From the NCBI GenBank assembly GCA_024636505.1, contig JAGXGY010000019.1:1-48798 (forward strand): a stretch of DNA of 48,798 bases, in the 5' to 3' direction. The notes under the pieces were generated by a model. That model was not told the origin of the DNA and searched no databases. It was given only the letters and a program-made list of their open reading frames with translations. Positions 1 to 9,477 of this stretch are shown one piece after another; within the stretch, counting starts at the first letter, position 1; each line of letters begins with the position of its first letter. The stretch is from Methylobacter sp. (GTDB taxonomy: Bacteria; Pseudomonadota; Gammaproteobacteria; Methylococcales; Methylomonadaceae). A program made the position numbers and the translations under genes.

Positions 1-194
1 AAGTCTTTCATCAACTCAAACGCCGAGGTGCCGCAGTTTATGTAGCCGACTTCTGGAATAAAAACCCAAGAAAACTCAGCAGAATAGGCATTAGCGGCAT
101 TCCAGACTTGATTGACATCAGACGCCATACGATTTAACACGATGGCGTGTTTATCGCGAACTCTGACTGATAATGTTCTGATTATGGGTTTCAT
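1..194 (-). CDS. tnpB: TnpB (IS200/IS605 OrfB family), N-terminal part, cut by window edge
   Basis: Reading leftwards from an ATG at 194, an open frame runs off the window edge for about 64 codons. The translation starts MKPIIRTLSVRVRDKHAIVL and continues through RMASDVNQVWNAAN. This is the N-terminal helix-turn-helix region of OrfB_IS605/TnpB proteins (a basic strand, then 'RDKH...LNRMA..VN.VWN'). TnpB proteins are RNA-guided nucleases carried by IS200/IS605 elements. The catalytic RuvC part and the zinc finger lie outside the window, so activity cannot be judged. The frame is uninterrupted as far as it can be seen. Another tnpB end, also on the minus strand, lies at the opposite window edge. 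Confidence 0.8.
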   Translation of the reverse strand, partial: MKPIIRTLSVRVRDKHAIVLNRMASDVNQVWNAANAYSAEFSWVFIPEVGYINCGTSAFELMKD

Positions 195-249
195 GGTCTC
201 CAAGATACGGCCTGTCGATTACGCTGTCAAAAAAAATCAAGAGCACATC

Positions 250-378
250 TTACATCCCCGCCTTGAACGACGGGGCTTTACGGTGCTTTTTGGTAAACCT
301 GATTTCCAATCCGTCTTCAGCCCTCCTTACTTTTGGTTGCGGCTTACCTGATGACCGCAAAACTGACCTCGCCGTATT
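250..378 (-). pseudogene. possible decayed 3' end of an IS-encoded protein, with GC hairpin
   Basis: A 42-codon minus-strand frame between stops ends in KAPSFKAGM, and its last codons run through a GC hairpin (CCCCG at 256-260, CGGGG at 271-275). A reading frame that terminates inside a terminal hairpin is typical of tnpB genes at the right end of IS200/IS605-like elements, and the intact copy at 48675 does the same. No catalytic motif survives, so this is either a tnpB relic or a chance frame over the left-end hairpin of the element starting at 194. Confidence 0.35.
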
Positions 379-792
379 CTACCGCTCTAAAAATAAGCGT
401 TTGCGCGTATTTATTTACATTCCTCATCTTAGTAAAATAGATAAAAGTAGTATTCCGGTTAAAGAAAATGCTGAATTTGTATGCGCCATGGAAGTTTACG
501 TTCGGCTAACGGCATATGCATATAATTAAAACCGGAGTAACTAATTCAGCTGTTAGCAAAATGGAACGCAGATGACGCTGATAATTAAGATTAATCACTC
601 TGTGTTTATCATATTCATCCGCGTTCCATTTTATTTGATGGCTGAGTAGTAGTTACAAATTGGAGCTCATTGTTTCAGTGTATTTTGCTCAATTTTTCGT
701 GTAGAAAATTATTCAACTTGACTACTGAAAAGTAATAACCAGAGCATTTTCCTGTCATTAAAATTAAGGTAGTTCCTGGAGTCTGGCAACGC
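379..792. other. non-coding stretch upstream of the Wzy-like gene
   Basis: No convincing gene is seen here. The stretch holds the inverted repeat described separately (about 535-655) and AT-rich sequence before the ATG at 793. Plus-strand open frames at 112-351 and 263-529 overlap the tnpB N-terminus or the hairpin and resemble no family. A promoter for the gene at 793 is expected between 660 and 780, but I could not assign -35/-10 boxes with confidence. Confidence 0.5.
535..655. repeat. long imperfect inverted repeat, MITE-like
   Basis: Two 26-base arms at 558-583 and 607-632 are reverse complements with 4 mismatches; both begin AAAATGGAACGC when read inward. The loop is about 23 bases. The flanks (GTAACTAATTCAGC on the left; reverse complement of the right flank GTAACTACTACTCAGC) extend the symmetry to about 535-655. 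There is no ORF inside. This fits a small non-autonomous element or a REP-like intergenic repeat. Confidence 0.5.
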
Positions 793-2148
793 ATGAATAT
801 CACCGCTATAGTTTTTTTAATGATTAATGGGGGGTTGTTATTAACAATCCCGCGGCGATGGGCCGCTTTGCCGCTTCTGGTCGGGGCTTGTTATATGACG
901 CTCGAACAGAGAATCGAGTTGGGACCGTTTAATTTTCCCGTTCTCAGAATATTGCTGGCCGCTGGATTTGTGCGAGTGATCATACGATCAGAGCGTTTGT
1001 CGGGTCGTATGAACGGTCTCGACTGGTTGATGGTTTCATGGGCTGCCTGGGCGTTAATAAGCAGTCTCTTTCACAGCGATCCGTTTGCGGCGTTGGTAAA
1101 TCGCCTTGGTCTTGTTTATAACGGATGCGGAATCTATTTTCTTCTTCGCATTTTTTGTCAATCGTTGGATGATGCAGTTAAGCTGTGCCGTATCACCGCC
1201 ATTCTGCTGATTCCGCTGTCTATTGAGATGCTTTCCGAAAAATTGACGGGGCACAATCTTTTTTCCGCATTGGGTGGTGTCCCTGAAACGCCTGATCTTC
1301 GCGGTGGCAAGATTCGTGCGCAGGGGCCTTTTGCTCATTCGATTCTTGCAGGAACGGTTGGCGCAGTATGCTTGCCACTAATGATTGGCCTTTGGCAAAA
1401 ACACCGGAAGACTTCAATTGCAGGAATTATGGCATGTATCGCTATCGTTCTTTCATCCTCGTCCAGCGGCCCAATCATGAGCGCTTTATTAGCGATTGGG
1501 GCATTATTGATGTGGAATTGGCGTCACCATATGCAAGTTATCCGGCGATTTGCAATTCTGGGTTATATTGGATTGGATGTTGTTATGAAAGCGCCGGCGT
1601 ATTACCTTGTAGCACGCATCGATCTGACAGGCAGCAGCACAAGTTGGCACCGAGCCGCGTTAATCGAAGCAGCCTTTGAGCATCTCTCGGAATGGTGGCT
1701 GGTGGGTACTGATTTCACCCGCCACTGGTTGGCTTACGGCGTCCCTTGGAGTGAAAATCACATTGACATTACGAATCATTACCTAGCTATGGGAGTAAAT
1801 GGAGGATTGCTGCTGATGTTGCTGTTGATTGCCATCCTGGTTAAAGGATTTTCATTCGTGGGCCAAGCGTTACGGCAAGAAACCGACTTACCATCGGAGT
1901 CCCGATTCATGATATGGGCATTTGGAGCATCGCTTTTTTCGCATGCTGCCACATTTATATCGGTCTCATATTTCGACCAGTCAGTTGTGTTTCTTTATCT
2001 AACTCTTGCCGCTATTTGTGCGGGATCCGCACAAGCCATGCAACCCCTTGTCGGCAAAGATTATCAAGATAACCGTACTGTTCAGTCTAAAGTAGAGCAT
2101 AGATGGAAGCAGTGGGAAACGGGGAGAAAGCGCACTTTAACGGACTGA
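793..2148 (+). CDS. O-antigen polymerase/ligase-like membrane protein (Wzy type)
   Basis: This 451-residue protein is strongly hydrophobic, with roughly ten predicted membrane segments and a larger polar loop in the second half (about residues 265-335). The loop includes SSTSWHRAALIEAAFEH and ENHIDITNHYLA, a pattern typical of the O-antigen polymerase/ligase (Wzy_C/WaaL-like) superfamily. The expected role is to join lipid-linked repeat units on the periplasmic side of the inner membrane. It is the only plus-strand gene left of the minus-strand block and converges with the glycosyltransferase ending at 2193. No other polymerase candidate occurs in the window, which supports the Wzy role. Primary sequence cannot separate polymerase from ligase. 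Confidence 0.7.
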   Translation: MNITAIVFLMINGGLLLTIPRRWAALPLLVGACYMTLEQRIELGPFNFPVLRILLAAGFVRVIIRSERLSGRMNGLDWLMVSWAAWALISSLFHSDPFAALVNRLGLVYNGCGIYFLLRIFCQSLDDAVKLCRITAILLIPLSIEMLSEKLTGHNLFSALGGVPETPDLRGGKIRAQGPFAHSILAGTVGAVCLPLMIGLWQKHRKTSIAGIMACIAIVLSSSSSGPIMSALLAIGALLMWNWRHHMQVIRRFAILGYIGLDVVMKAPAYYLVARIDLTGSSTSWHRAALIEAAFEHLSEWWLVGTDFTRHWLAYGVPWSENHIDITNHYLAMGVNGGLLLMLLLIAILVKGFSFVGQALRQETDLPSESRFMIWAFGASLFSHAATFISVSYFDQSVVFLYLTLAAICAGSAQAMQPLVGKDYQDNRTVQSKVEHRWKQWETGRKRTLTD

Positions 2149-2192
2149 GGCTCGAACTCAATTCTGTTGTACCGGATATAACTTAAAGCCTT

Positions 2193-3284
2193 TTACCGTT
2201 CGGCAACAACCGTTTCCAGGGCACGCTCAAATTGAAGAGCCGCCGCTTCCAGATCATACCGCTGGGCAGTCGCATAAGCCTGCTGAGATAATACAGACCA
2301 GTCATCGACAGGCAACTCAAGTATGTGTTGAATTTCACAGGCAAGTCCTCTGGGATCCTCGTGCGCGGCTAGCCGTAGTCCACCCTGTTCGGCTAGTAGT
2401 GGGGCAATTCCCGTCGGTGTCGATATCACCGGAGTGCGGCAAGCCATAGCTTCCAGCATAGGCAGCCCGAACCCTTCGCTACGGCTGGCACATACCCACG
2501 CATCGCATTGCGCGTAGATTTCAGGAATTCGGTTTTGAGACGGTAATACCTGATACTCGATCCCTTTCGGCAGGGATGACCCATTCTTCAAACTTCGGCG
2601 CCACGAGTTACCGAATGAAACCAGGCGAAAATTCGGGATTTCTTTTTTGAGCAATTCAAAGGCATCAATGGCAATATCCGATCCCTTGAAGCCAGGGTGC
2701 GAGAATACGAAGCCAACAGTCGGTATGGCGTTCTTCTGACGGAGAGGAGCCGTGAATTGTGTTGTACTCACGCCATTGGGTACCAGAATGGCCGACGAAT
2801 CGCCGAATTCGGATTCGGCAAGCTCCTTCAGCCACGGCGCGACAACAATTTTACGCATCGGGTAGGTCCATGTTTCTTTCACTTCATCTTGAGCGGCGCC
2901 GACAAATACGACTTCATAATGTTGGAGGAAGTAGGCTTTTGCCCCTTTTTGGGGTGAGAGCGCCAGCACTTCCTGCGCGGTTTTCCAATAGGTAGCGATA
3001 ACCACATCTGCATCGGGGATATCCGCGTCGGTGATCAACCGGTCTTTGACGAGTCGAATCTGTGGGACATTCAGTACGTCCAGATGCGAACAGGCAAGTT
3101 CATCCCGATTCGACCTAAAAATATTCAACAGTGTCGATGATAGCTGGTTACGCAGTGTCAGCGTCGGAGAGCGATAGACGACAACGACCTCGTGACCGCG
3201 TTGTATTAGGCGGTGTGCGTAGGTTGCGATGACCCGGCATCCGCCTCCCCAGTCCGGCGTCGGTACAACAAATGTGATCTTCAT
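2193..3284 (-). CDS. glycosyltransferase family 4 (GT-B fold)
   Basis: This 363-residue GT-B glycosyltransferase starts with a glycine-rich donor/acceptor loop (PTPDWGGGCRVIATYAHRL). Its C-terminal half carries the GT4 signature EGFGLPMLEAMACRTPVIST (about residues 278-297), whose first Glu and EAM helix bind the nucleotide sugar. It probably adds one sugar to the lipid-linked repeat unit at the cytoplasmic face. It is the last gene of the minus-strand block, 133 bases after the next glycosyltransferase. A GAGGG element lies just before the ATG at 3284. Sugar and linkage cannot be inferred. Confidence 0.85.
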   Translation of the reverse strand: MKITFVVPTPDWGGGCRVIATYAHRLIQRGHEVVVVYRSPTLTLRNQLSSTLLNIFRSNRDELACSHLDVLNVPQIRLVKDRLITDADIPDADVVIATYWKTAQEVLALSPQKGAKAYFLQHYEVVFVGAAQDEVKETWTYPMRKIVVAPWLKELAESEFGDSSAILVPNGVSTTQFTAPLRQKNAIPTVGFVFSHPGFKGSDIAIDAFELLKKEIPNFRLVSFGNSWRRSLKNGSSLPKGIEYQVLPSQNRIPEIYAQCDAWVCASRSEGFGLPMLEAMACRTPVISTPTGIAPLLAEQGGLRLAAHEDPRGLACEIQHILELPVDDWSVLSQQAYATAQRYDLEAAALQFERALETVVAER

Positions 3285-3417
3285 AGTCCCTCACAGATTT
3301 TTAGCTTAGCTACCATATCGCGATAGCTATTTAAAGACGATTGACATCCCCAGAAGCCTGACGACGAGTGCGGAATTCGCATTAAGAATTCGCATTAAAC
3401 AGCTCAGCTGTAAACCA

Positions 3418-4584
3418 TTAGATTAGACTTTTTTCAAGTTTGACCTGATCCGCTTCTTGGGCGACGTACGTATTGAGCAGGCTGTCAACGATACGACTGC
3501 TTACAGCTTGCCAGGTCGAATCCGCCGAGCGAATCAGGGCTCGTGCTCCCATCGACCGTGCGACATCCATGTCGCAGACCCGAAACATAGCCTGGACGAT
3601 TGCCTCTTGATCATAGGGATCCACGCTAATGGCAGCGTCCTGCAATAGCTCGGCGGCACCGCCGCAAGTAGTCGCGATCACGGGGATGCCGGATGAAGCA
3701 GCCTCCAGATAGCTTATTGGCGAGGGATCAAACAGGCTCGGTAATACAAAGGCGGTAGCGTTGGCAAACAGCCTGTCGAGCAATTCCTGTGCGTTGTTAT
3801 TCTCTCTAGGCAGGAAACCATGGCCTGTCACTCCTGGTTGGTCCACGGAGGGATGATCGCCTACAATATCAATCGTAGCGTCTGGAAAACGTTCGCGAAC
3901 CCGGGCGAATGCTTTAATTACAGCTTCACCGTTTTTGCGTTTCCAGTCGACACCGACAAAGAGGAAGCGAGGCGCCATCCAGTCCCTGGTCTTCAAGGGA
4001 ATAGAGCGAGGACGGTGACCCATCCCGACTACGCATACCCTACTTGCCGGCACGCCGAAGTCTTCAACGACAGACTTTTTAGCCCAATTGGTACTGACGC
4101 ACGCTACATTGGCGCGCCTACAAGCCACGGCTTGGCGTTGCGCCCAACTTTCCACTGCTTCGGTCGGAAATCCGCTAAGACGCAGGTCCGAGTCTTCATA
4201 CCTGAGAAAAAGGGTGAAATTACCATCGTCGTAGGTTGCCACAGGCACAGAACATCCCTGCATTGCTTGCGACAGATCATACATATCGGTTCCCATCGCC
4301 ACGACTGCGTCAATTTGCCCGGCTCGACGCAAAGCGGCTGCTATGGCCAATGAACGGATCCTTGCGTAGAAGGGTTCTCGATGTGCCACCGTTCCGGATA
4401 TCCCGCGAATTCTCCTGAGTAATGCCAACGGCAGCCGGACTAATTCCGGCACGCGACAGGGAATCGGGACCACATCTATACCCTGAGCAGTGAAACCCTC
4501 AGCGAGTCCGCGTGGAGTGCCGGACCAATTGGCCGGGGATATCGGGTCTGTCATTGGGTATAACAATCCAATACGTGTAATCAT
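3418..4584 (-). CDS. glycosyltransferase family 4-like
   Basis: This 388-residue GT-B protein has GT1/GT4 C-terminal features: RFLFVGVDWKRKNGE opening the donor domain (about residue 205), then FVLPSLFDPSPISYLEAASS and GIPVIATTCGGAAELL (about residues 280-320). The usual E-x7-E motif is loose: the first Glu position is occupied by Asp or Pro, while the YLEA glutamate is kept. The start at 4584 has a good GAGGAG ribosome binding site. It probably acts in repeat-unit assembly; the acceptor is unknown. Confidence 0.8.
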   Translation of the reverse strand: MITRIGLLYPMTDPISPANWSGTPRGLAEGFTAQGIDVVPIPCRVPELVRLPLALLRRIRGISGTVAHREPFYARIRSLAIAAALRRAGQIDAVVAMGTDMYDLSQAMQGCSVPVATYDDGNFTLFLRYEDSDLRLSGFPTEAVESWAQRQAVACRRANVACVSTNWAKKSVVEDFGVPASRVCVVGMGHRPRSIPLKTRDWMAPRFLFVGVDWKRKNGEAVIKAFARVRERFPDATIDIVGDHPSVDQPGVTGHGFLPRENNNAQELLDRLFANATAFVLPSLFDPSPISYLEAASSGIPVIATTCGGAAELLQDAAISVDPYDQEAIVQAMFRVCDMDVARSMGARALIRSADSTWQAVSSRIVDSLLNTYVAQEADQVKLEKSLI

Positions 4585-4730
4585 GCTATTCTCCTCAGTT
4601 ATTTTTAATAGAAACGAAACTCCATTTGAGTGTTGTAATTCCTAGCTTTTGTGGCCGCACTAAATATTTATGGTACCGACATTGCAATTTTTATATCTAC
4701 AGTATTCCCTGGGGCTTTAGATTATAGAAT

Positions 4731-6479
4731 TCAACCGGAATATCGTCGGCCAAGCAAAAATCCCGCTCGTCGGAAACTCAAGCGTCGGCGCCAGGATCGG
4801 AATGTCTGCACCCGTTGCATTAACCATCCCTTGCCCAGAAGTGTGACCGCTAGAAGCCGCCATGCTGATCGCCGATAGGGGGAATGCTGCACGGCACGCC
4901 AAGCAGACTTCCGTGCCGTTGCATAGTCGCCTACTACCTTAGATACAAACGCGATATGAAATAGTATTACGCTTTGTGCATCGCTCTGAGTACCCGTAGA
5001 ATAAGTCCTGCCGGCCATTACATGCCACTCGCTTAAGCTGATGTCCGCATCGGTCATATAACAGGGTGATTTGGGAATCGGCTGCGGATTATGCAGTAGA
5101 CGGTCGGTTTCCTTATATAATTCAGTCAGACGATTCAGCCAACCTTCGCCAACATGATCGACTAACAGAGCGTTCCGGAGTGTCGTCCCAAGCGTTGCCC
5201 GATGCTCTGGCTGTCGAATCAGCCGTTCCACTTGGTTTATGTACTCTTGCTCATCGCGCGGATTACGGAGGATGTCTTTCAGCGCATCGTCGTTTGCTAC
5301 CAGTAACGGGAATAATGGTGCGTATGCAGGCACCACCGGCAATCCGCCCAGAGCCGCTTCTAATAGTGCCGTTTGCGATCCAAAAGGGAAGCTCTCCAGA
5401 TAGATATCCGCAGCGATGCGATACAGTGACGGATCCTCTACCGCCCCTATGAAATGCAGGTGCTTATGCGGCGCACAGCGCAAATGGCGGGCAATGCCAG
5501 TAATCGACTCTCCGACCACATACAAATGGGCATTTGGCTGTTGATCAAGGATCTTATTGGCTGTTGCTACGAAGTCATATGGTCCTGACGGTTGGTACTT
5601 TTCTGCCCGACCTATGCTCAGCAATACCACTTGGTTTTCTGCAATTCCCAATATTCTTCGGGCAGCCTCTCGTGGTATTTCATCAGCAGGGTCTTTTAGG
5701 GGGATAGGAAGAATATGATTACAGGACACGAATCTTCTGTTCTCTGTATACTTAGCTCCTGCTGTGCGCAAGTTGATCACCATATCGGCCACCGAGCTAC
5801 CCATCCAAAATAAGTGGTCTGCATGATTGAGAATAGCCACAGGTGGGCATTCCGGCACCGCAAAAGCGACTATCGGAACAATGTCCGAACCAAAATGATG
5901 CATAATCGCCAGATCAACATTCTGTTTCGCTATTTCCCTGAGCCACGTTGCTTTTTGGCAAATTCGCGCTTCGGGCGGTAAAGCAATGATTGTGCCTCCG
6001 CTGTCTCTTACTGCTTCAGACAGCCACTGCGGAATGACCTCATTATCTTGATTCAACAATACAATAGAATGGCAGGAGCTTAGATCTTTGCGTATCCAGT
6101 GATGCAACATTCGCGTATGTCCCCCGATCTCGAACACAGCAGTTGCTACATGCAGTATCCGGCGGCGGCTCTCATGATGAGCAAACGGAAGCAGAAAGTC
6201 TTGGTTTGCTGTTGTAACAGATTCCAAATCTACTCCAATTTGCAATGCCACGTTCTCGATAGAACCATCTGCAAATCGTCCCGTATGGGACTCCACTGCA
6301 AATTGCGCAGCTTTCTGAATATTACCAAGTACGGCCTCAACGCATGTCGGCCGCCTTGTTATCGGGATTTTACTGACAAGGTATTCATAAGCATTATTGT
6401 TAGCCTGAAGCAAAGCGTCCTGTCCGGTTAATGTAGTGGCTAGGGTTACCTGTAACCGAGTTCTCATCGAAATACTCAT
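4731..6479 (-). CDS. large glycosyltransferase-like protein with helical N- and C-terminal regions
   Basis: This is a 582-residue protein. Residues 1-115 are mostly helical and match nothing I recognise. Residues about 125-460 look like a GT-B transferase: RRILHVATAVFEIGGHTRML opens the first Rossmann domain, VVLLSIGRAEKYQPSGPYDF opens the second, and ESFPFGSQTALLEAALGGLP resembles the donor-binding helix of GT4/GT41-like enzymes. The last 100 residues contain TPR-like helices (GDYATARKSAWRAVQHSP) and a very basic tail. The basic tail is unusual and could reflect a frameshift near 4800. The start has AAGGTG upstream. It probably acts in polysaccharide assembly. Confidence 0.65.
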   Translation of the reverse strand: MSISMRTRLQVTLATTLTGQDALLQANNNAYEYLVSKIPITRRPTCVEAVLGNIQKAAQFAVESHTGRFADGSIENVALQIGVDLESVTTANQDFLLPFAHHESRRRILHVATAVFEIGGHTRMLHHWIRKDLSSCHSIVLLNQDNEVIPQWLSEAVRDSGGTIIALPPEARICQKATWLREIAKQNVDLAIMHHFGSDIVPIVAFAVPECPPVAILNHADHLFWMGSSVADMVINLRTAGAKYTENRRFVSCNHILPIPLKDPADEIPREAARRILGIAENQVVLLSIGRAEKYQPSGPYDFVATANKILDQQPNAHLYVVGESITGIARHLRCAPHKHLHFIGAVEDPSLYRIAADIYLESFPFGSQTALLEAALGGLPVVPAYAPLFPLLVANDDALKDILRNPRDEQEYINQVERLIRQPEHRATLGTTLRNALLVDHVGEGWLNRLTELYKETDRLLHNPQPIPKSPCYMTDADISLSEWHVMAGRTYSTGTQSDAQSVILFHIAFVSKVVGDYATARKSAWRAVQHSPYRRSAWRLLAVTLLGKGWLMQRVQTFRSWRRRLSFRRAGFLLGRRYSG

Positions 6480-6533
6480 AAAGACACCTTAAAATATAAG
6501 TTTAAATGTATGAGAAAGTTTTCATGGCATGCC

Positions 6534-8432
6534 CTACGGCATGCCATGACCCTCAACGAATTGCTGGTGTAATAATTCAAGTACGAGAAGACTGAAAATT
6601 TCTTGAGAACAGCCCTCACCGCGCTGGTTCATTTCAAACAACTTAACAAGACCCTCTTTGCAAAAGTAATCTCTCAAATTGCTATTGGGATTTAACAGTG
6701 TTTCAGCAACGAAATCTTTCATTTCATTTTTTAGCCACCTATCATAAGGCACTGGAAAGCCGGTTTTTTTTCGCTTGAGAATAGCCCTGGGAACAGAGTC
6801 CTTTAAGGCGTCTTTCAGGATGCGTTTGGTCGTCAATCCCCTAACCTTGAAATGCGGCGGCAGCGAAGCCGAAAATTCAAGTATTCGAGAGTCAAGCAAT
6901 GGCACCCGCAGTTCAACCGATGTCGCCATGGTCATTTTATCCGCTTTGACCAGCAGATCGTCCGGCAACCAAGATTTAGTATCAACATAAAGCATTTGAT
7001 GAAGCAATGGGAGACCTCCCGTTTTCTCAAAGAGACGTCGCGTAGGCCCATCGGACACCCTTGGCTCGAGGAAATCAATGAAATCTTTGTTATAAAGATT
7101 ATGTTTTTGGCGATTAAATGGAGTGTTGGGCGTCGCTGTACAACTTAAGTAATATTGCATCAATGGTAAGTTAATTAAATTGGAGTATTTTTCGATACGT
7201 TTCCATCCTAAATGTGCCAGTGCCTCTACCCCGAAACGTAAGGCACCTCTTGCGGGTCCAAAGGCTGATTTCAGACCTTCCAGCGCAAGCAAATTCCTGT
7301 ATTTATTGTAACCACCGAACGCCTCATCTCCTCCCTCGCCTGACAACAAGACCTTGACCGACGATTCGCGGGCCAGCCGTGAGACTAAATAAAGGGCGAA
7401 AGCCGGTGGCTCACAGACTGGCTCTTCCATGTGCCAAATATATTTCGGAAGAAAATCGCAAAAATCAGCTGCAGTAATGGTGATTTCCTGATGTATCGTT
7501 CCATAATGTTGGGCAGCGAGCTGGGCATACGGCCTTTCATCAGGAAAAGCTTCCCCATCGAAGCCAACAGTAAAGGTATGAATCGGCTGGTCACTCTGTT
7601 CGGTCGCATAGCGCAATACACCGGTCGAGTCCACGCCTCCACTCAACAGCACTCCGACAGGAACATCGCTAATCATGTGGTCTTTAACGCTGCGTTGCAG
7701 TAAATCCCGTAGTGCTTCCACAGCATCATCATATTTTTCCCAACGCGGGGAAATACTAAACTGTAAATCCCAGTACTGAGATTTTTTAATCTGGCCATTA
7801 CTTACGGTCAGATAATGCCCGGGATCAAGTTTGTATATGTTATCGAACAGTGTTTCATTTCCTGGCAGGTAATAATACGTTAGAAAGCGATCAACGCCGC
7901 GTGCGTTAATTTTCCTAGCTACCGAAGTATCGACCAGCAAAGATTTGATTTCTGAGGCGAACAGTAATGCGGTTCCAGTATCGGTGTAGTAAAGCGGTTT
8001 GATGCCGACGCGGTCGCGGGCTAAGAGGAGCTTCTGTTTATTTTCGTCCCAGATAGCAAACGCAAACATGCCTTGAAGGCGCAACAGGCATTCTTCCCCG
8101 AGTTCCTCATACAGGTGAACGATGACCTCCGTGTCAGTGGCGGACTTAAAGGTATGGTTTTTGGCTTTTAACTCAGTCCTCAAGGACTGGTAGTTGTAGA
8201 TCTCACCGTTGAAAACAACCCAGACCGTACCATCCTCGTTACACATAGGCTGGGAACCTGTGTTCAGGTCAATAATGGATAGTCGCCGATGCCCCATCCC
8301 AATTGGCCCTGTTACGTGCTGCCCCTCGCCATCAGGTCCACGATGCGCGATCAAATCTGTCATCCTTTGGATGAGATCAGGGTCAACCGGTTGTCGACCG
8401 TCAAGTGAGAGTTTGCCTACGATACCACACAT
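6534..8432 (-). CDS. asnB: glutamine-dependent amidotransferase, asparagine synthetase B family
   Basis: This 632-residue protein has the two-domain AsnB layout. The N-terminal class II glutaminase begins MCGIVGKL with the catalytic Cys2 and has the AHRGPDGEG, RLSIIDL and FNGEIYNY motifs. The C-terminal synthetase domain has the ATP-pyrophosphatase loop VLLSGGVDST (about residue 260) and LLSGEGGDEAFGGY. In polysaccharide loci such proteins (WbpS type; 'amidotransferase 1' of exosortase-associated EPS loci) are thought to amidate uronic-acid carboxyls rather than make asparagine. A second copy lies two genes upstream. All expected catalytic motifs are present. The sugar-amidating role is inferred from context. 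Confidence 0.88.
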   Translation of the reverse strand: MCGIVGKLSLDGRQPVDPDLIQRMTDLIAHRGPDGEGQHVTGPIGMGHRRLSIIDLNTGSQPMCNEDGTVWVVFNGEIYNYQSLRTELKAKNHTFKSATDTEVIVHLYEELGEECLLRLQGMFAFAIWDENKQKLLLARDRVGIKPLYYTDTGTALLFASEIKSLLVDTSVARKINARGVDRFLTYYYLPGNETLFDNIYKLDPGHYLTVSNGQIKKSQYWDLQFSISPRWEKYDDAVEALRDLLQRSVKDHMISDVPVGVLLSGGVDSTGVLRYATEQSDQPIHTFTVGFDGEAFPDERPYAQLAAQHYGTIHQEITITAADFCDFLPKYIWHMEEPVCEPPAFALYLVSRLARESSVKVLLSGEGGDEAFGGYNKYRNLLALEGLKSAFGPARGALRFGVEALAHLGWKRIEKYSNLINLPLMQYYLSCTATPNTPFNRQKHNLYNKDFIDFLEPRVSDGPTRRLFEKTGGLPLLHQMLYVDTKSWLPDDLLVKADKMTMATSVELRVPLLDSRILEFSASLPPHFKVRGLTTKRILKDALKDSVPRAILKRKKTGFPVPYDRWLKNEMKDFVAETLLNPNSNLRDYFCKEGLVKLFEMNQRGEGCSQEIFSLLVLELLHQQFVEGHGMP

Positions 8433-8489
8433 ATAATCATTCCCAGTCTACCGATAGTTCGCGTGTTAGTTGAAAGTCAAAGAGCAGTT

Positions 8490-9452
8490 TCATGACTGGT
8501 TTGATGCAGCAGTCTTAAGACCCAGGCCCCAAGTCAGAATGGCCCACCATTTTTTCAACGATGCCTTCCTTAATGATCCGCTTTGTCCGAGATACTGCAG
8601 AGGCAATAGAATCATCAACAAGAGCAAGCGACCAATTGCCGACATTACTGTGGATGCCCGATAAACTAAACCATAAATTTTCCCGCGGTTTTTTTTCATA
8701 AATCGCCAAAGGGATTCGCGCATCATAACGACCGAAAAATTACCGGGACTTTTTTCTGTGCTCCCGCCACCGAAGTGAATGACAGAGGCCGTGGGAATGT
8801 AGTAATTCGTATAACCAGCCTGTCTGATTTTGTAGCAGAGGTCCACGTCTTCAGCGTACATAAAATAATCCTCACTGAAAAACCCGACTTGTTCAAACAG
8901 TGATCGCTTCAACATTAAACAAGCCCCCGAAATCACGTCTACTTCCGCCGTCAGTTCACTCTTGGCGCCAAAAAGCGATGCCATACCCCAAAGAGAAGAT
9001 TTCGGAAATAAGGCTCGCAGAAATTCAGAATTCAATAGTTGATTAAGAATCGTTGGAAAAGCTTGTATACAACTGGTTTGGACCGATCCGTCTGCATTGA
9101 GCAGTTTGCAGCCAATGGCGCCAGCTGTGGGCAACATTTGAAGATAATCAAGCAAAATATTGATGACTGGACCGACAAGTTCGGTATCCGGATTCAAAAA
9201 CAAGATATTGCTGCCTGTCGACACGCTAAAGGCGGCATTGTTCGCTTTCGCAAAACCTATGTTTTTGTCGCTTTGTACAAATCGAACCTGCGGATAGCTG
9301 TGCTTGAGCATTTCGTCGACACCGTCGAAAGAGGCGCTATCAATGACTACAATTTCAAAGTTGACATCATTTGTCCATGACAAAATCGAGGCTATACAGT
9401 CAAATAAATAGTCTTTGGAATTCCAGTTAACAATGATGATTGATAGTTCCAT
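8490..9452 (-). CDS. glycosyltransferase family 2, rhamnosyltransferase-like
   Basis: This 320-residue GT-A enzyme starts MELSIIIVNWNSKDYL. It has IGFAKANNAAF, the metal-site variant LFLNPDTELV (Pro-Asp-Thr in place of DxD, as in many WbbL-like rhamnosyltransferases) and YFMYAEDVDLCYKIRQAGY, where the ED pair is the expected catalytic base region. The C-terminal 60 residues are hydrophobic and basic and may bind the membrane. It lies between the two amidotransferase genes, so it probably acts on the same repeat unit. No strong ribosome binding site precedes the ATG. Donor sugar unknown. Confidence 0.85.
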   Translation of the reverse strand: MELSIIIVNWNSKDYLFDCIASILSWTNDVNFEIVVIDSASFDGVDEMLKHSYPQVRFVQSDKNIGFAKANNAAFSVSTGSNILFLNPDTELVGPVINILLDYLQMLPTAGAIGCKLLNADGSVQTSCIQAFPTILNQLLNSEFLRALFPKSSLWGMASLFGAKSELTAEVDVISGACLMLKRSLFEQVGFFSEDYFMYAEDVDLCYKIRQAGYTNYYIPTASVIHFGGGSTEKSPGNFSVVMMRESLWRFMKKNRGKIYGLVYRASTVMSAIGRLLLLMILLPLQYLGQSGSLRKASLKKWWAILTWGLGLKTAASNQS

Positions 9453-9477
9453 GTTATTTTTAAAGTCTGGTTAAAGG

